This document shows positions 1 through 9,283 of a DNA stretch of 64,000 nt, one piece after another; the first letter of the stretch is position 1, and each line of letters opens with the position of its first letter. A program made the position numbers and the translations under genes. The notes beneath the pieces are model-generated. The model had not been told where the DNA came from and searched no databases. It saw nothing but the letters and a program-made list of their open reading frames with translations. The stretch covers positions 372,001 through 436,000 of the forward strand of contig NZ_FUZF01000001.1 in NCBI RefSeq assembly GCF_900168125.1, given 5' to 3'. This DNA comes from Sphingobacterium nematocida. GTDB taxonomy: Bacteria > Bacteroidota > Bacteroidia > Sphingobacteriales > Sphingobacteriaceae.

Positions 1-1
1 A

Positions 2-112
2 ATGGGTACGATCTCCAAATTTGAAAATATAGACAAGGTACTGAAGATGCTGGAATACACCGGCACTGTCAAGTTTAAAATAGAAGGAAGGAGGATATTT
101 GTGATGAATTAA
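2..112 (+). CDS. FecR-family anti-sigma factor, C-terminal end (partial)
   Basis: This is the last 36 codons of a gene that begins before the window. The end of the protein (…ISKFENIDKVLKMLEYTG…KFKIEGRRIFVMN) matches the C-terminal secretin/STN-like domain (DUF4974) of FecR-type anti-sigma factors in Bacteroidota. In that family the inner-membrane protein holds an ECF sigma factor inactive until a TonB-dependent transducer with an STN domain signals substrate. The next gene is exactly such a SusC with an STN domain, which supports the reading. The sigma factor itself would lie further left and is not seen. Confidence 0.75.
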   Translation: MGTISKFENIDKVLKMLEYTGTVKFKIEGRRIFVMN

Positions 113-145
113 AGCTATACTTAACCGAGGTAATCACAAAAAATA

Positions 146-172
146 ACCAAAGGTGTTGGAAGCACCCTTGGT
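146..172. other. Hairpin between fecR and susC
   Basis: Ten-base arms ACCAAAGGTG and CACCCTTGGT with a 7-base loop and one mismatch lie 34 bases after the fecR stop and 79 bases before the susC start. No T-run follows directly, so it is more likely an RNA stability or attenuation element than a terminator. The rest of 113-250 is AT-rich and should hold the ECF-sigma promoter of the operon, which I cannot pinpoint. Confidence 0.45.
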
Positions 173-250
173 CGAAATAAGGATTTACCTCTTAACATAC
201 GAATTGACCTTAATTAATACATTAAAACTAACCCCTAATTAAACAAAGAT

Positions 251-3200
251 ATGATAATTTATGATTTCTTTGGGAGTATTAACACGCTTATTCCTAATCA
301 AATAAACAGAATCGTGAAACTAACCACCTTCCTTCTGACGGCTTTTATTATCCAGGTCAGTGCGCATGTAAACGCACAAAAGGTCAGCCTGAATGTCAAA
401 AATAAAACACTGGGCACTGTATTAGAGTCCATAAAAAAACAGACGAATTATAACGTACTGTACCCCAGCAAGATCAACCAGACAGGCAAATTGGTCAGCA
501 TACAGGCTGATCAGCGCGAACTGGTAGAGGTGCTGAATAACTGCTTCACCGGCCAGCCCTTCTCTTATATCATCGAGGAGAAGACGATCATTGTTAAAGA
601 AGTACCGCTGCGTTTACAGACGGACAACAAGCGGTCCCTCTTACATACGACCGACATCCAACAAGAACGGTCTATTCGAGGCCGTATTACCGACAGCCAA
701 GGTAAACCTTTGGTGCGGGCGACCATCACGGTCAAAGGTACTAACCTCAAGACCAGCACCGATGAAAAAGGAGAGTTTGAATTCAAGGATGCTTCTATAG
801 GCGCCAAGCTCAGTGTCCAATACTTAGGCTATCAGACCAAAGAACTTACAGCAACTAAAAGCTACGTCGACATCCAACTTCAGGAGCTCATTGCCGAGAT
901 CGAAGAGATCGACGTTGTCAATACCGGTTATCAGACACTGCACAAAGAGCGCAGTGCCGGAGCTATTGCAAAAGTCAATATGGACGTGGTTGCTAACCGT
1001 ACGACTTCGATGAATATCCTCCAAAGCTTGGATGGACAAGTACCTGGTCTGGTGGTCAATAACGTACCTAACCGCAACCAGCTATTAATTCGAGGGCTTT
1101 CTACCACAGGAGGCTCTACCGGGACGGGCACCACAGCCCAACCGCTATACGTAGTGGATGGACTAGTCCTGCCCCCTACGAGCAACGACAATTTGCCAGA
1201 TATTATCTTAAACCTGAATCCACAAGACGTTCAGAATATTGAAGTGCTCAAGGATGCTACCGCAGCATCGATCTGGGGAGCCCGTGCAGCCAACGGTGTG
1301 ATCGTCATCACCACCAAATCCGGTCAGTTCAACAGTAAGACCCGAATTAACTACAATGCATTTGTCAACTTTCAGGGCAAACCACAGCTGGACTATGTCC
1401 CTATGCTCAATTCCCAACAATTCGTACAGACCGGCATCGAACAATTCAATGTAGGTCACAACAGTTGGAACACGGTATCCGCGCTTAATGGTGGTGGGAT
1501 CCAACCCTTGCAAATGATCCTATATAACCTCGAGCGCGGTATTATCAGCCAAGAGCAGGCCAATGTCAGCTTAGACAGTTTATCGCGTATTGACAATAGC
1601 AAGCAGATCAAAGACCTGTTTTACCGGAATGCTATGCTGAGCAATCAGACCGTATCTATTTCCGGTGGTGGCGACAAGTATTCTTACTATGGATCGGCCA
1701 GTTATACCAACACCGTAGACAACGTACCTGGCAATAAAAACAAAAATTACAAGGTCAATTTACGTCAGGATTACCAGGTAAATAACTTCCTACGTTTTCA
1801 TTTGATAACCGACCTGACGACCGGCAAAGGAAGCTCAAAGCGCAATCTAAATGTAACCAGCGATTTCACCCCTTACCAACTCTTTAGGGATATGGATGGC
1901 AACAACCTATCCATTCCATTCCTGACTTATCAATCCGATTCTGTATTACGTTCCTCCGAAGCGAGAAGCAGGATCAGCCTGGACTACAATCCGCTGGATG
2001 AATTTGAAAGAGGAAATACCCAAACCGACAATCTCCTGGCTAGAATCAACGGGGGATTCAAATTAAATCTTTTCAAAGGTTTAAAATTTGAAGGAACCTA
2101 TGGTTATATCAAAGGAAAAAACAAAATCCGTGATTTTGAAAGCCTTCAGAGCTATACTGTCCGCAAAGAGATCGTACAGTTTACCGTTGCGGCCAATCCG
2201 ACCGTAGCCCCAAAATATTACCTTCCTACCAATGGCGGACGGCTCACCACGATCAATGGAGATCAGCACAAATGGGATATCCGTAATCAGTTGTTGTACG
2301 ACAACCGCTTTGGCAAACATGAGGTGATGGCACTCTTAGGGCAAGAGGCGCAGGAAAATTTCAATACGACCACGCAGAGCCGTGTACGTGGATTTGACGA
2401 AACCTTACTCACCTCCGGTTCGGTTGACTTTGCCACCATAGCTGCCCCTGTAATGAATACCGTATTGCCTACTATCAGTACATTGGCAAGTTCTATGATC
2501 AATGATAGCTTTTTAACCAATGAAACCACAACCCGGTTTACGTCCTATTATGCCAATGGTTCTTATACGTATGACCGCCGCTATACGATCAATGCCAGCT
2601 GGAGAAACGACCAGAGCAATCTTTTTGGAAAAGATAAATCTGCCCAGAACAAACCGATATGGAGTGTAGGTGGTAAATGGAATATCAGCAATGAATCCTT
2701 TATGCGCTCCGTACCTAGCGTACAACAACTATCCTTGAGACTTACATACGGTATTACCGGCAATTCGCCTAATGTCGGCGTAGCCTCATCGCGGGATATC
2801 ACAGGACCTACCGGAAGTGCATTCTTTCCCGGAAGTATAGGTATGCGTGTCATCACACCTGGCAATCCCAATCTTTCCTGGGAGCGTACGGCTACTACCA
2901 ATATAGGTATAGACTTCAGTATATTGAACAATAGGCTTTCGGCCAATATCGATATGTACCAAAAGAAAACAACCGATCTTCTGGGCTTGGTATACCCCAA
3001 TTCGCTAACCGGATTTACTTCCGTCGTGGGCAATCAGGGCGATATCACCAATAAAGGAATCGAAGCCAATATTTTATCACAAAACATTGTGGGCCGAGAG
3101 TTTAGCTGGTCTACCAATTGGATCTTTGCATACAATAAAAATACGGTAGACAAGATCTCCATGACCACTCCTATCACCACGGGAGCACAGCGCTTGCTTT

Positions 3201-3841
3201 CTTCGGTGGCAGAGGGCTTTCCTGCCTACACCCTATTCGCTTATAAATACGGCGGGCTAGACAATACAGGAGCCCCTTTGGTTACATTAGCCGATGGTAG
3301 TACGACCAGCGCCCGTAACATCACCAAACCCGAAGATATCGTCTATACAGGTACGATGCAGCCTGTCTGGAATGGTGGATTGACCAACAACTTTCAATAC
3401 AAAGATTTCCGACTTTCAGCCAATATGGTGTACAATATGGGCCATAAGATGCGCCGTCAGCGTTTTCTCAACTATGGGCAGCTATTGACTACAAATGTGC
3501 ATGTCGATTATATGAATAGGTGGAAGCAAGCCGGTGATGAAGCGTATACCGACATTCCGGGACAGATCAATTCGTCGGCCAATGAGGTAAACTATTTTAT
3601 CTATGGAGACAATAATGTGCTATCCTCTTCCTTCTTAAAATTGCGGGATATCACCCTATTCTACAATTTGCCAAAAGAAGTAGCCAGCAAGATCAGGGCA
3701 CAAGGTATAACACTACGTGCGCAGGTATCCAATGTACTCTTATGGGCTGATAACAAATACGGCATCGATCCCGAATTTCAGGATCTGATAGCTCCGGCCA
3801 ATCAGAACACCATTTCATTCGGCATCAATCTATCACTTTAA
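251..3841 (+). CDS. SusC/RagA-family TonB-linked outer-membrane transducer with STN domain
   Basis: A 1196-residue outer-membrane importer. In order: signal sequence (about 22-43, …TTFLLTAFIIQVSAHVNAQ), STN signalling domain (about 44-115), carboxypeptidase-regulatory-like beta-sandwich (about 140-215), TonB plug (about 220-360, with …VLKDATAASIWGARAANGVI typical of SusC) and a long beta-barrel to the C-terminus. In this family the protein works with the SusD lipoprotein encoded next and draws energy from TonB. The STN domain and the upstream FecR tail imply trans-envelope control by an ECF sigma factor. The ATG at 251 gives about 21 extra residues before the signal peptide; an in-frame GTG at 314 is an alternative start. 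The substrate cannot be told from sequence. Confidence 0.93.
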   Translation: MIIYDFFGSINTLIPNQINRIVKLTTFLLTAFIIQVSAHVNAQKVSLNVKNKTLGTVLESIKKQTNYNVLYPSKINQTGKLVSIQADQRELVEVLNNCFTGQPFSYIIEEKTIIVKEVPLRLQTDNKRSLLHTTDIQQERSIRGRITDSQGKPLVRATITVKGTNLKTSTDEKGEFEFKDASIGAKLSVQYLGYQTKELTATKSYVDIQLQELIAEIEEIDVVNTGYQTLHKERSAGAIAKVNMDVVANRTTSMNILQSLDGQVPGLVVNNVPNRNQLLIRGLSTTGGSTGTGTTAQPLYVVDGLVLPPTSNDNLPDIILNLNPQDVQNIEVLKDATAASIWGARAANGVIVITTKSGQFNSKTRINYNAFVNFQGKPQLDYVPMLNSQQFVQTGIEQFNVGHNSWNTVSALNGGGIQPLQMILYNLERGIISQEQANVSLDSLSRIDNSKQIKDLFYRNAMLSNQTVSISGGGDKYSYYGSASYTNTVDNVPGNKNKNYKVNLRQDYQVNNFLRFHLITDLTTGKGSSKRNLNVTSDFTPYQLFRDMDGNNLSIPFLTYQSDSVLRSSEARSRISLDYNPLDEFERGNTQTDNLLARINGGFKLNLFKGLKFEGTYGYIKGKNKIRDFESLQSYTVRKEIVQFTVAANPTVAPKYYLPTNGGRLTTINGDQHKWDIRNQLLYDNRFGKHEVMALLGQEAQENFNTTTQSRVRGFDETLLTSGSVDFATIAAPVMNTVLPTISTLASSMINDSFLTNETTTRFTSYYANGSYTYDRRYTINASWRNDQSNLFGKDKSAQNKPIWSVGGKWNISNESFMRSVPSVQQLSLRLTYGITGNSPNVGVASSRDITGPTGSAFFPGSIGMRVITPGNPNLSWERTATTNIGIDFSILNNRLSANIDMYQKKTTDLLGLVYPNSLTGFTSVVGNQGDITNKGIEANILSQNIVGREFSWSTNWIFAYNKNTVDKISMTTPITTGAQRLLSSVAEGFPAYTLFAYKYGGLDNTGAPLVTLADGSTTSARNITKPEDIVYTGTMQPVWNGGLTNNFQYKDFRLSANMVYNMGHKMRRQRFLNYGQLLTTNVHVDYMNRWKQAGDEAYTDIPGQINSSANEVNYFIYGDNNVLSSSFLKLRDITLFYNLPKEVASKIRAQGITLRAQVSNVLLWADNKYGIDPEFQDLIAPANQNTISFGINLSL

Positions 3842-3854
3842 ACAAGGTATAACC

Positions 3855-5267
3855 ATGATAAAGAAACAGTATAAAACATATATAGGTGGATTATTGATCT
3901 TAGCAAGTACTGCCTTTACAGTCAGTTCCTGCAAAAAATCCTTTTTAGAAATCCTGCCAAAAGGACGTGTCATCGCTACCAAGACTACCGATTACGATCT
4001 TTTGCTCAACAATTTGGATCTGATCAACTCGACGTCCAACAACCAGGTATTGATGGGAGACGAAGTCGTGGCCTTTGAGCCCCAGTGGAACCTGATAACC
4101 TACAAAGACAAACAGGTATTCAAATGGGAGGGCGATCTTTACAATGCAGATGAAGACGCTAATGAGACCCTCTCGCCGGTAAAGGCCCTCTATATTTATA
4201 ACAAGGTGATCAATGAAGTTTTAAATTCTACCGAAGGTACTGATGCCGCCAAGAAGTCACTACAGGCCGAAGCCCTTACTGGGAGAGCTTGGACAAACTT
4301 TCTGTTGATCAATTATTATGGTAAGCCCTACCAAGCAAGTACGGCTGCAACCGACCTCGGCTTTCCCCTTATCCTAGAGGCCGATATCAACGGTCAGAAC
4401 TATACCAGAGCCACCGTGCAGCAGGTATACGACCAGATTGTACAGGATCTTAATACCGCCATCCCTAACCTCACGCACGAGGGGGTGCAGCACCGTATCC
4501 GTGTGTCCAAAGCCACTGCTCAAGCCATTCTGGCCAAAGTATATGTATTTATGGGGCGCTACGAAGAGGCCAAACCACTCTTGATCGAGTCTATCGGTAA
4601 TTTGAGCAAATCTCTTATTACCACCGCTTTGCTGGATTATAACACGGCCAATCTAACGAGTCTTCCGACGATAGTCAACGATACGGAAAATGTTTATGCC
4701 AAGAACATGACCAACATCCACATCTCCCTTAATCAAAAGCTATTATGGCTTACGGAAGAGGCGGCAGCGCTATTCCAGCCTAATGATGCCCGCTTTAAGA
4801 AGTTGTATGTGTCTCAGGTAATCGACGGCAAGACCTGGTATAAACGTACCGGCACCACCACCAATAATATCGGTATGCGTGTACCGGAGCTATATCTTTT
4901 GCTGGCCGAGACAAAAGCACAATTAGGTGATTTCGGCGGTGCAAAAGAAGACCTACTATACCTACGCAAGCACCGAATGCCGGCGGCAGAAGCCCCTGTA
5001 CCGACAAGTGTGGCCGATGACAAACTACAGCTCCTGCAATTTATCATGCAAGAGCGTATCCGGGAGTTTGCCATGTGCGGTTACCGTTGGTTCGATATGC
5101 GTCGTACATCTATAGACCCTATCTACCCTGCGGTACCGTACACCCATAGGGTATACGGTGCAGACGGTTTGGAAAAAGAAACGTATCAACTTCGTCCTGA
5201 GCGCATGGTATTCAAGTTTTCACCCAAAGTACGCAGCGAAAATCCCACTATTCAAGACAATCCTTAA
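3855..5267 (+). CDS. RagB/SusD-family substrate-binding lipoprotein
   Basis: A 470-residue surface lipoprotein that forms the lid of the SusC channel. The N-terminus is a lipoprotein signal ending at the lipobox with Cys26 (FTVSSCKKS), followed by the usual SusD opening (FLEILPKGR). Helical TPR-like segments follow and the C-terminal motif (REFAMCGYRWFDMRRT) is characteristic of the family. It lies 13 bases after susC and 11 before the first TlpA gene, so it is translated from one operon. The length is normal to slightly short for SusD. The ligand is unknown. Confidence 0.92.
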   Translation: MIKKQYKTYIGGLLILASTAFTVSSCKKSFLEILPKGRVIATKTTDYDLLLNNLDLINSTSNNQVLMGDEVVAFEPQWNLITYKDKQVFKWEGDLYNADEDANETLSPVKALYIYNKVINEVLNSTEGTDAAKKSLQAEALTGRAWTNFLLINYYGKPYQASTAATDLGFPLILEADINGQNYTRATVQQVYDQIVQDLNTAIPNLTHEGVQHRIRVSKATAQAILAKVYVFMGRYEEAKPLLIESIGNLSKSLITTALLDYNTANLTSLPTIVNDTENVYAKNMTNIHISLNQKLLWLTEEAAALFQPNDARFKKLYVSQVIDGKTWYKRTGTTTNNIGMRVPELYLLLAETKAQLGDFGGAKEDLLYLRKHRMPAAEAPVPTSVADDKLQLLQFIMQERIREFAMCGYRWFDMRRTSIDPIYPAVPYTHRVYGADGLEKETYQLRPERMVFKFSPKVRSENPTIQDNP

Positions 5268-5278
5268 TCAGTAATGCT

Positions 5279-6382
5279 ATGAACAAGATAATAACACTAT
5301 TACTCCTATGCCCGGTATTGGTATTGGGACAAGAAAAATACCAAATTCAGGGACGCATAAATGATATTCCTGACGGATCAAAAATATACTTAGCTACCGT
5401 TGTCGATGGCAAATATCAAAATACAGATTCTGCCTTGGTAAAAGGTGGAAAGTTCCAACTGAATGGAAAGGTGGAGCACCCACAGTCTGCTTTGCTGGTA
5501 CTGAACCGTCAGGATGCACCCTCCGCAAATAACCGAGACAGCTACACTTTTTATTTAGAAAACAGTAAAATGAAGTTAGAAGCCAACGGTTCGATTAAAA
5601 ATGCGAGTTTAACAGGTTCAGCTTCTGATGCTGCGATGCGTCAATTGGAGCGTGAGCTTCGACCTTTAACCAACAATATTATTGCCATACAAAATAGGTA
5701 CACCAAAGATGATCCTTTAGAAATCCGCCAACGGGCTGGCGACACCGTTCGTCAGACCGTTGCCCAAATCAAACAACTACGCTGGGACTTTGCCGAGCAG
5801 CATCTTAATGATTACATCGGGCTAGAAACCTATTATCTCCACGTATTGGACAGCAAATTTGATCCAGTAGTAGCCGAGCCTTTATACCATAGGTTTTCGA
5901 AATCATTAAAAGAATCGGCTTTGGGACAACAGGCATATGCCAAAATAGAAGCTGCAAAACGCAGACAGACGGGGGTAGCAGCGACAGACTTTACGCAGAC
6001 CAAACTCGAAGGCGGAACATTTAAACTCAGTGATTTAAAGGGCAAATATGTACTGGTCGATTTTTGGGCTTCCTGGTGTGGTCCTTGCCGTGCCGAAAAC
6101 CCACATCTCGTACAAGCCTATGCTACCCTCAAAGACAAGAACTTTGAAATCGTGGGCGTTTCTTTGGATCAGAACAAAGAAGCCTGGGCTCATGCTGTAG
6201 AAACGGACAAGCTTCCCTGGATCCATGTGAGCGATCTCAAAGGCTGGAAAAGCGATCTGGTCTCTCTGTATGACATACAGTCCGTACCGCAGAATTTTTT
6301 AGTTAATCCACAAGGCGTTATCGTAGCCAAAAATCTTCGGGGCGAACAGCTCACCGAACTTATTTCTTCCCACTTAAAATAG
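5279..6382 (+). CDS. TlpA-family thiol-disulfide oxidoreductase with DUF4369-like N-terminus (first copy)
   Basis: A 367-residue exported protein. A short signal peptide (…LLLLCPVLVLGQ) is followed by a DUF4369-like beta domain (about 20-110), a helical linker and a thioredoxin fold (about 238-367) with the active site WCGPC (Cys267 and Cys270). Such proteins reduce disulfides in the periplasm or at the membrane and are often encoded beside SusC/SusD pairs in Sphingobacteriaceae. It is followed 7 bases later by a paralogue of the same architecture, probably from a tandem duplication. The physiological target is not known. Confidence 0.9.
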   Translation: MNKIITLLLLCPVLVLGQEKYQIQGRINDIPDGSKIYLATVVDGKYQNTDSALVKGGKFQLNGKVEHPQSALLVLNRQDAPSANNRDSYTFYLENSKMKLEANGSIKNASLTGSASDAAMRQLERELRPLTNNIIAIQNRYTKDDPLEIRQRAGDTVRQTVAQIKQLRWDFAEQHLNDYIGLETYYLHVLDSKFDPVVAEPLYHRFSKSLKESALGQQAYAKIEAAKRRQTGVAATDFTQTKLEGGTFKLSDLKGKYVLVDFWASWCGPCRAENPHLVQAYATLKDKNFEIVGVSLDQNKEAWAHAVETDKLPWIHVSDLKGWKSDLVSLYDIQSVPQNFLVNPQGVIVAKNLRGEQLTELISSHLK

Positions 6383-6389
6383 CAACAGT

Positions 6390-7523
6390 ATGTTACCCAT
6401 CACAAAACACATAAGCGCAGCGACGCTAGCCCTGACCTTACTCGGTGTAGGTCAGCAGAGTCTCGCACAAGATAAATTTATCCTTCAGGGCCAATGGGAC
6501 AAAAAAGTGAACAATAAGGCCGTTGTACTCCGTTATAAAGATCAAAATGGGAAAGAACGCCAAGACACGCTAGCCCTAAAGAAAGGCCGGTTAAACTATC
6601 AAGGCACCACGGCGTATGGCAATAGAGCTTATATCTCTTTTATACCCACCGCTAAAGGGCAGCCCGCAATCAATGACTACCAGCAGTTTTACCTGGAGAA
6701 AGGAAAGTACACGATCCAAGGTGATACCAGCATGGCCACCGCCCAGATAAAGGGTACGCAGGCACAATCGGACCATCTTCAATATGAGGAAATGGTAGGC
6801 AAGCCCCACAAAGTATACCAAAAGCTGGCCCGTGAATTTATGGATGCCCGGTCAAAAAAAGACAGTACGGGCATGGCCGATATACAGAAAAAAATTGCAC
6901 CTGTATACCAGGAGATCGAAAGCCAGCTGGATGCTTTTATCTTCGGCCACCCCGACTCCTGGGTAGCTTTAGATGCAGTCAATGACAATAAGACCATGGT
7001 TATCGATCCTGTTGTGTTTGATCCGTACTATAAGGCACTCAGTCCACGCGTTCTTGCCAGCTACACCGGGCAGCTCCTGACCCAAAAGTACGACAAAGCC
7101 AAGCAACTGTCCATTGGAAAAAGCATGGACTTTACCCTGCCCGATCAGCATGGCAACCCATTCAGCCTTTCTTCCTTAAAAGGAAAATATGTATTGGTCG
7201 ATTTTTGGGCATCTTGGTGTGTGCCTTGTCGTGCCGAGAATCCGCATTTATTAAAAGCTTATAATAAACTAAAGGATCGGGGATTCGATATTGTCGGCAT
7301 CTCCCTGGACGACACGAAAGAAAACTGGCTCCATGCAGTCAAAGCAGACGGCATGCCTTGGATTCAGGTAGGCGATCTTAAAGGATTCAAGAGCGAAATT
7401 GCTGTCCGTTACGGCATTACGGCCATTCCTCAAAATGTGCTGGTCGATCGTCAAGGCGTCATCATTGCCAAAAACCTTAGAGGAGAGAAGGTCGATGAAG
7501 AAATCGAAAAACTAATAAAATAG
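6390..7523 (+). CDS. TlpA-family thiol-disulfide oxidoreductase with DUF4369-like N-terminus (second copy)
   Basis: A 377-residue paralogue of the preceding protein with signal peptide (…LTLLGVGQQSLAQ), DUF4369-like domain (about 28-115), helical linker and thioredoxin domain (about 245-377). The active site is WCVPC (Cys277 and Cys280), so Gly between the cysteines is replaced by Val, which could shift redox potential or partner choice. The thioredoxin halves of the two genes are clearly similar even at DNA level (both encode GKYVLVDFWASWC then PCRAENPHL). It is the last gene of the operon and is followed by a strong terminator. Confidence 0.9.
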   Translation: MLPITKHISAATLALTLLGVGQQSLAQDKFILQGQWDKKVNNKAVVLRYKDQNGKERQDTLALKKGRLNYQGTTAYGNRAYISFIPTAKGQPAINDYQQFYLEKGKYTIQGDTSMATAQIKGTQAQSDHLQYEEMVGKPHKVYQKLAREFMDARSKKDSTGMADIQKKIAPVYQEIESQLDAFIFGHPDSWVALDAVNDNKTMVIDPVVFDPYYKALSPRVLASYTGQLLTQKYDKAKQLSIGKSMDFTLPDQHGNPFSLSSLKGKYVLVDFWASWCVPCRAENPHLLKAYNKLKDRGFDIVGISLDDTKENWLHAVKADGMPWIQVGDLKGFKSEIAVRYGITAIPQNVLVDRQGVIIAKNLRGEKVDEEIEKLIK

Positions 7524-7541
7524 ATAATTACTTTACGAACC

Positions 7542-7576
7542 AAAACAGCCCTGATTCTCTCGGGGCTGTTTTTATT
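7542..7576 (+). terminator. Intrinsic terminator of the first SusCD-TlpA operon
   Basis: Perfect 10-base arms AAAACAGCCC and GGGCTGTTTT enclose an 11-base loop, and the second arm runs into a T-rich tail. It lies 18 bases after the stop of the second TlpA gene. Confidence 0.85.
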
Positions 7577-7665
7577 TTAAAGAATAGCGCAATCCGCATT
7601 ACTGTAACCACGGTTGCGATAAAATAAAAGTAAAGCCCAACATACCCCGAGTTCGCCAAAGTATG

Positions 7666-8106
7666 CTACCTCTTCCGCCAGCACTGCCTGTATATTAACA
7701 ATGCTAGAGGAATGATTATCAATAGCCATACGCTCCGCGGAAATGGCGTACTGGAAGTCTTGCTGCTCGTCATACTCTCTGTCTTGTTATTTTCCATACC
7801 GATACTGTCGTAGCTATGATCTACTGTTGAAGCTTGTCGCTTTAACGCGCGCTGTTCGCCATAGGCTATCTGGCCCGAGCGGCTCCAAAGACCGAGATCG
7901 GGATGAAAGAAGAAGCTGCTATCTCCCTTGTAGTGCCAATAGCGGTAGCTGCTGTCCTGACTATTGAGCTGCCCCCATGAGGTACTGGTCTCCAGTCTGC
8001 TTTGAGACTGACGAGCAGTATGCCGCAGTTCGCTTTTTTCCTTGTTTACTTTGCATCCGAACTGTATTATGAGGAGCAAAAAGCTTATCATCTTGTTCAT
8101 TTTCAA
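7666..8106 (-). CDS. Small lipoprotein with C-terminal membrane segment, unknown function
   Basis: 146 residues. The N-terminus is a lipoprotein-type signal (FLLLIIQFGC, Cys18). The middle is polar and rich in Ser, Gln and Arg, and residues about 124-141 form a hydrophobic segment (VWLLIIIPLALLI) followed by a basic tail. A protein anchored at both ends in this way recalls unimolecular phage spanins, and upstream in the same direction are a CHAP hydrolase and a multi-pass membrane protein. I do not recognise the family and the spanin idea is inference from shape and neighbours only. The 235-base gap to the CHAP gene makes an operon uncertain. Confidence 0.55.
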   Translation of the reverse strand: MKMNKMISFLLLIIQFGCKVNKEKSELRHTARQSQSRLETSTSWGQLNSQDSSYRYWHYKGDSSFFFHPDLGLWSRSGQIAYGEQRALKRQASTVDHSYDSIGMENNKTESMTSSKTSSTPFPRSVWLLIIIPLALLIYRQCWRKR

Positions 8107-8341
8107 ATTCTTTTAGTGTGTATTTTTGTATAGTACATAGACCCGTTCGACTTCGATGCGCTACGCTACCAATGACAGATTACCTAAGGTGAGCTCGCAA
8201 GCTCGGTTTACAAACTACGTCGTCCTCTCGACCGAAGTGGAGAGATCTAGAAGCTATATATTAACCCTATACAGTTTGTAGATTATCTACGATGAGCCCT
8301 TCGGGGTTCCTCTGTTCCGCTACGCTTCAATCGGAATGACG
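8107..8341. repeat. Repeat-rich spacer with hairpin GAGCTCGCAAGCTC
   Basis: This gap holds no convincing reading frame. It contains a hairpin unit at 8189-8209 (GAGCT-CGCA-AGCTC plus flanks) that recurs identically over 21 bases at 41237-41257. It also contains two stretches around a CGCTACGCT-type core (8157-8170 and 8310-8340). These look like REP-type intergenic repeats. Confidence 0.5.
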
Positions 8342-9283
8342 TTAACTTCTATCCACCCACTCCGCATAGCTATACACCGTCCGCTGATGTCTTCTGCGGG
8401 ATTCTACCCTATCATTGCTATTGCCTTCGATAGTCCGTATGTACGATCCCTGCTTTTCTTTGATCAGCCCGACGTGATGGATCCGCTTTAGCTTGGCGCT
8501 GTAGATGCCGAAGAGATCGGCTGGCTTTATCTTATCGGTATCGTTGTAGCTCCTCGCCTTAGGGAATAGAGCCGGGCTCCAAGGGTTACGGGGTTGTAAA
8601 AGGCCGGCCTGTCCATAGCACCACGAGAGAAATGCAGCACACCATTCATAGCCAGGGCCTAGGTTTGTATAGCGGAGGTATTGTTCAACGCGAGCACCGT
8701 CGTTATGGCCAGTGGCTTCTTTTACGCCTAACTCATTTGAAGCAATAGCTATAACTAAGCTTCTTTTGTCTTCCATGCCAGACGGGCGTGACACTTGGTA
8801 TCGGCCAAGTGTCCAAGCCTTGTCGCTCGAACATTCTGACTGTACGTTAGTGCCTCCCATTGCTATTGTCAGAATCTTCACAGGCGACATTAATCCCGAT
8901 TGTAAGGGGCTACTAGGATTATCTAAATACGCTGACCTACTAGCACTATCCCGATAAAACGACCTAGGGCCATACAGCGTTAAGAATACTTCTTGCAGGT
9001 CGTTAAAAACAGATCGATGAAGTGTAGCGAAGCGTAACGGCTCCGAGATGTTTAGATCTGTCAAAAAGTATTTAGCGTCGTATTGCCCAAGTCTTGATTT
9101 TTTTTGCTTCGTTTTTTTCATCAAGGAAAAAAATGAAGTCCTCGTCATGGAAAATGACGGATGGGTATTGGAAGAGATAAAAACATCTTGAAAAACAGGC
9201 TTTACAACACTATCCCCATTACCCAAAGGCAGGCATATAACATTAAAAAGAAAACCGAGAAATAAAGAATACATTGTTGCCAT
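8342..9283 (-). CDS. CHAP-domain peptidoglycan hydrolase (TIGR02594-like)
   Basis: The frame runs for 313 codons, but only the C-terminal part (about 170-313) is recognisable as a CHAP domain. The catalytic Cys is in YEWCAAFLSWCYGQ, the His in IHHVGLI and the third polar residue probably in EGNSND. CHAP proteins are amidases or endopeptidases that cut peptidoglycan. The first 169 residues have no recognisable domain and include DNA resembling the intergenic repeats nearby. An internal ATG at 8776 (MEDKRSLVIAIASNELGV…) would give a compact domain, though then without an obvious signal peptide. The first 82 bases overlap the upstream membrane-protein gene, which also argues for caution over the long start. 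Confidence 0.75.
   Translation of the reverse strand: MATMYSLFLGFLFNVICLPLGNGDSVVKPVFQDVFISSNTHPSFSMTRTSFFSLMKKTKQKKSRLGQYDAKYFLTDLNISEPLRFATLHRSVFNDLQEVFLTLYGPRSFYRDSASRSAYLDNPSSPLQSGLMSPVKILTIAMGGTNVQSECSSDKAWTLGRYQVSRPSGMEDKRSLVIAIASNELGVKEATGHNDGARVEQYLRYTNLGPGYEWCAAFLSWCYGQAGLLQPRNPWSPALFPKARSYNDTDKIKPADLFGIYSAKLKRIHHVGLIKEKQGSYIRTIEGNSNDRVESRRRHQRTVYSYAEWVDRS

Noticed and set aside
2581..3033. A 150-codon open frame antisense to the first susC
   Set aside because: It lies wholly within a clear SusC barrel; composition reflects the complementary strand, and no start signal or family is seen.
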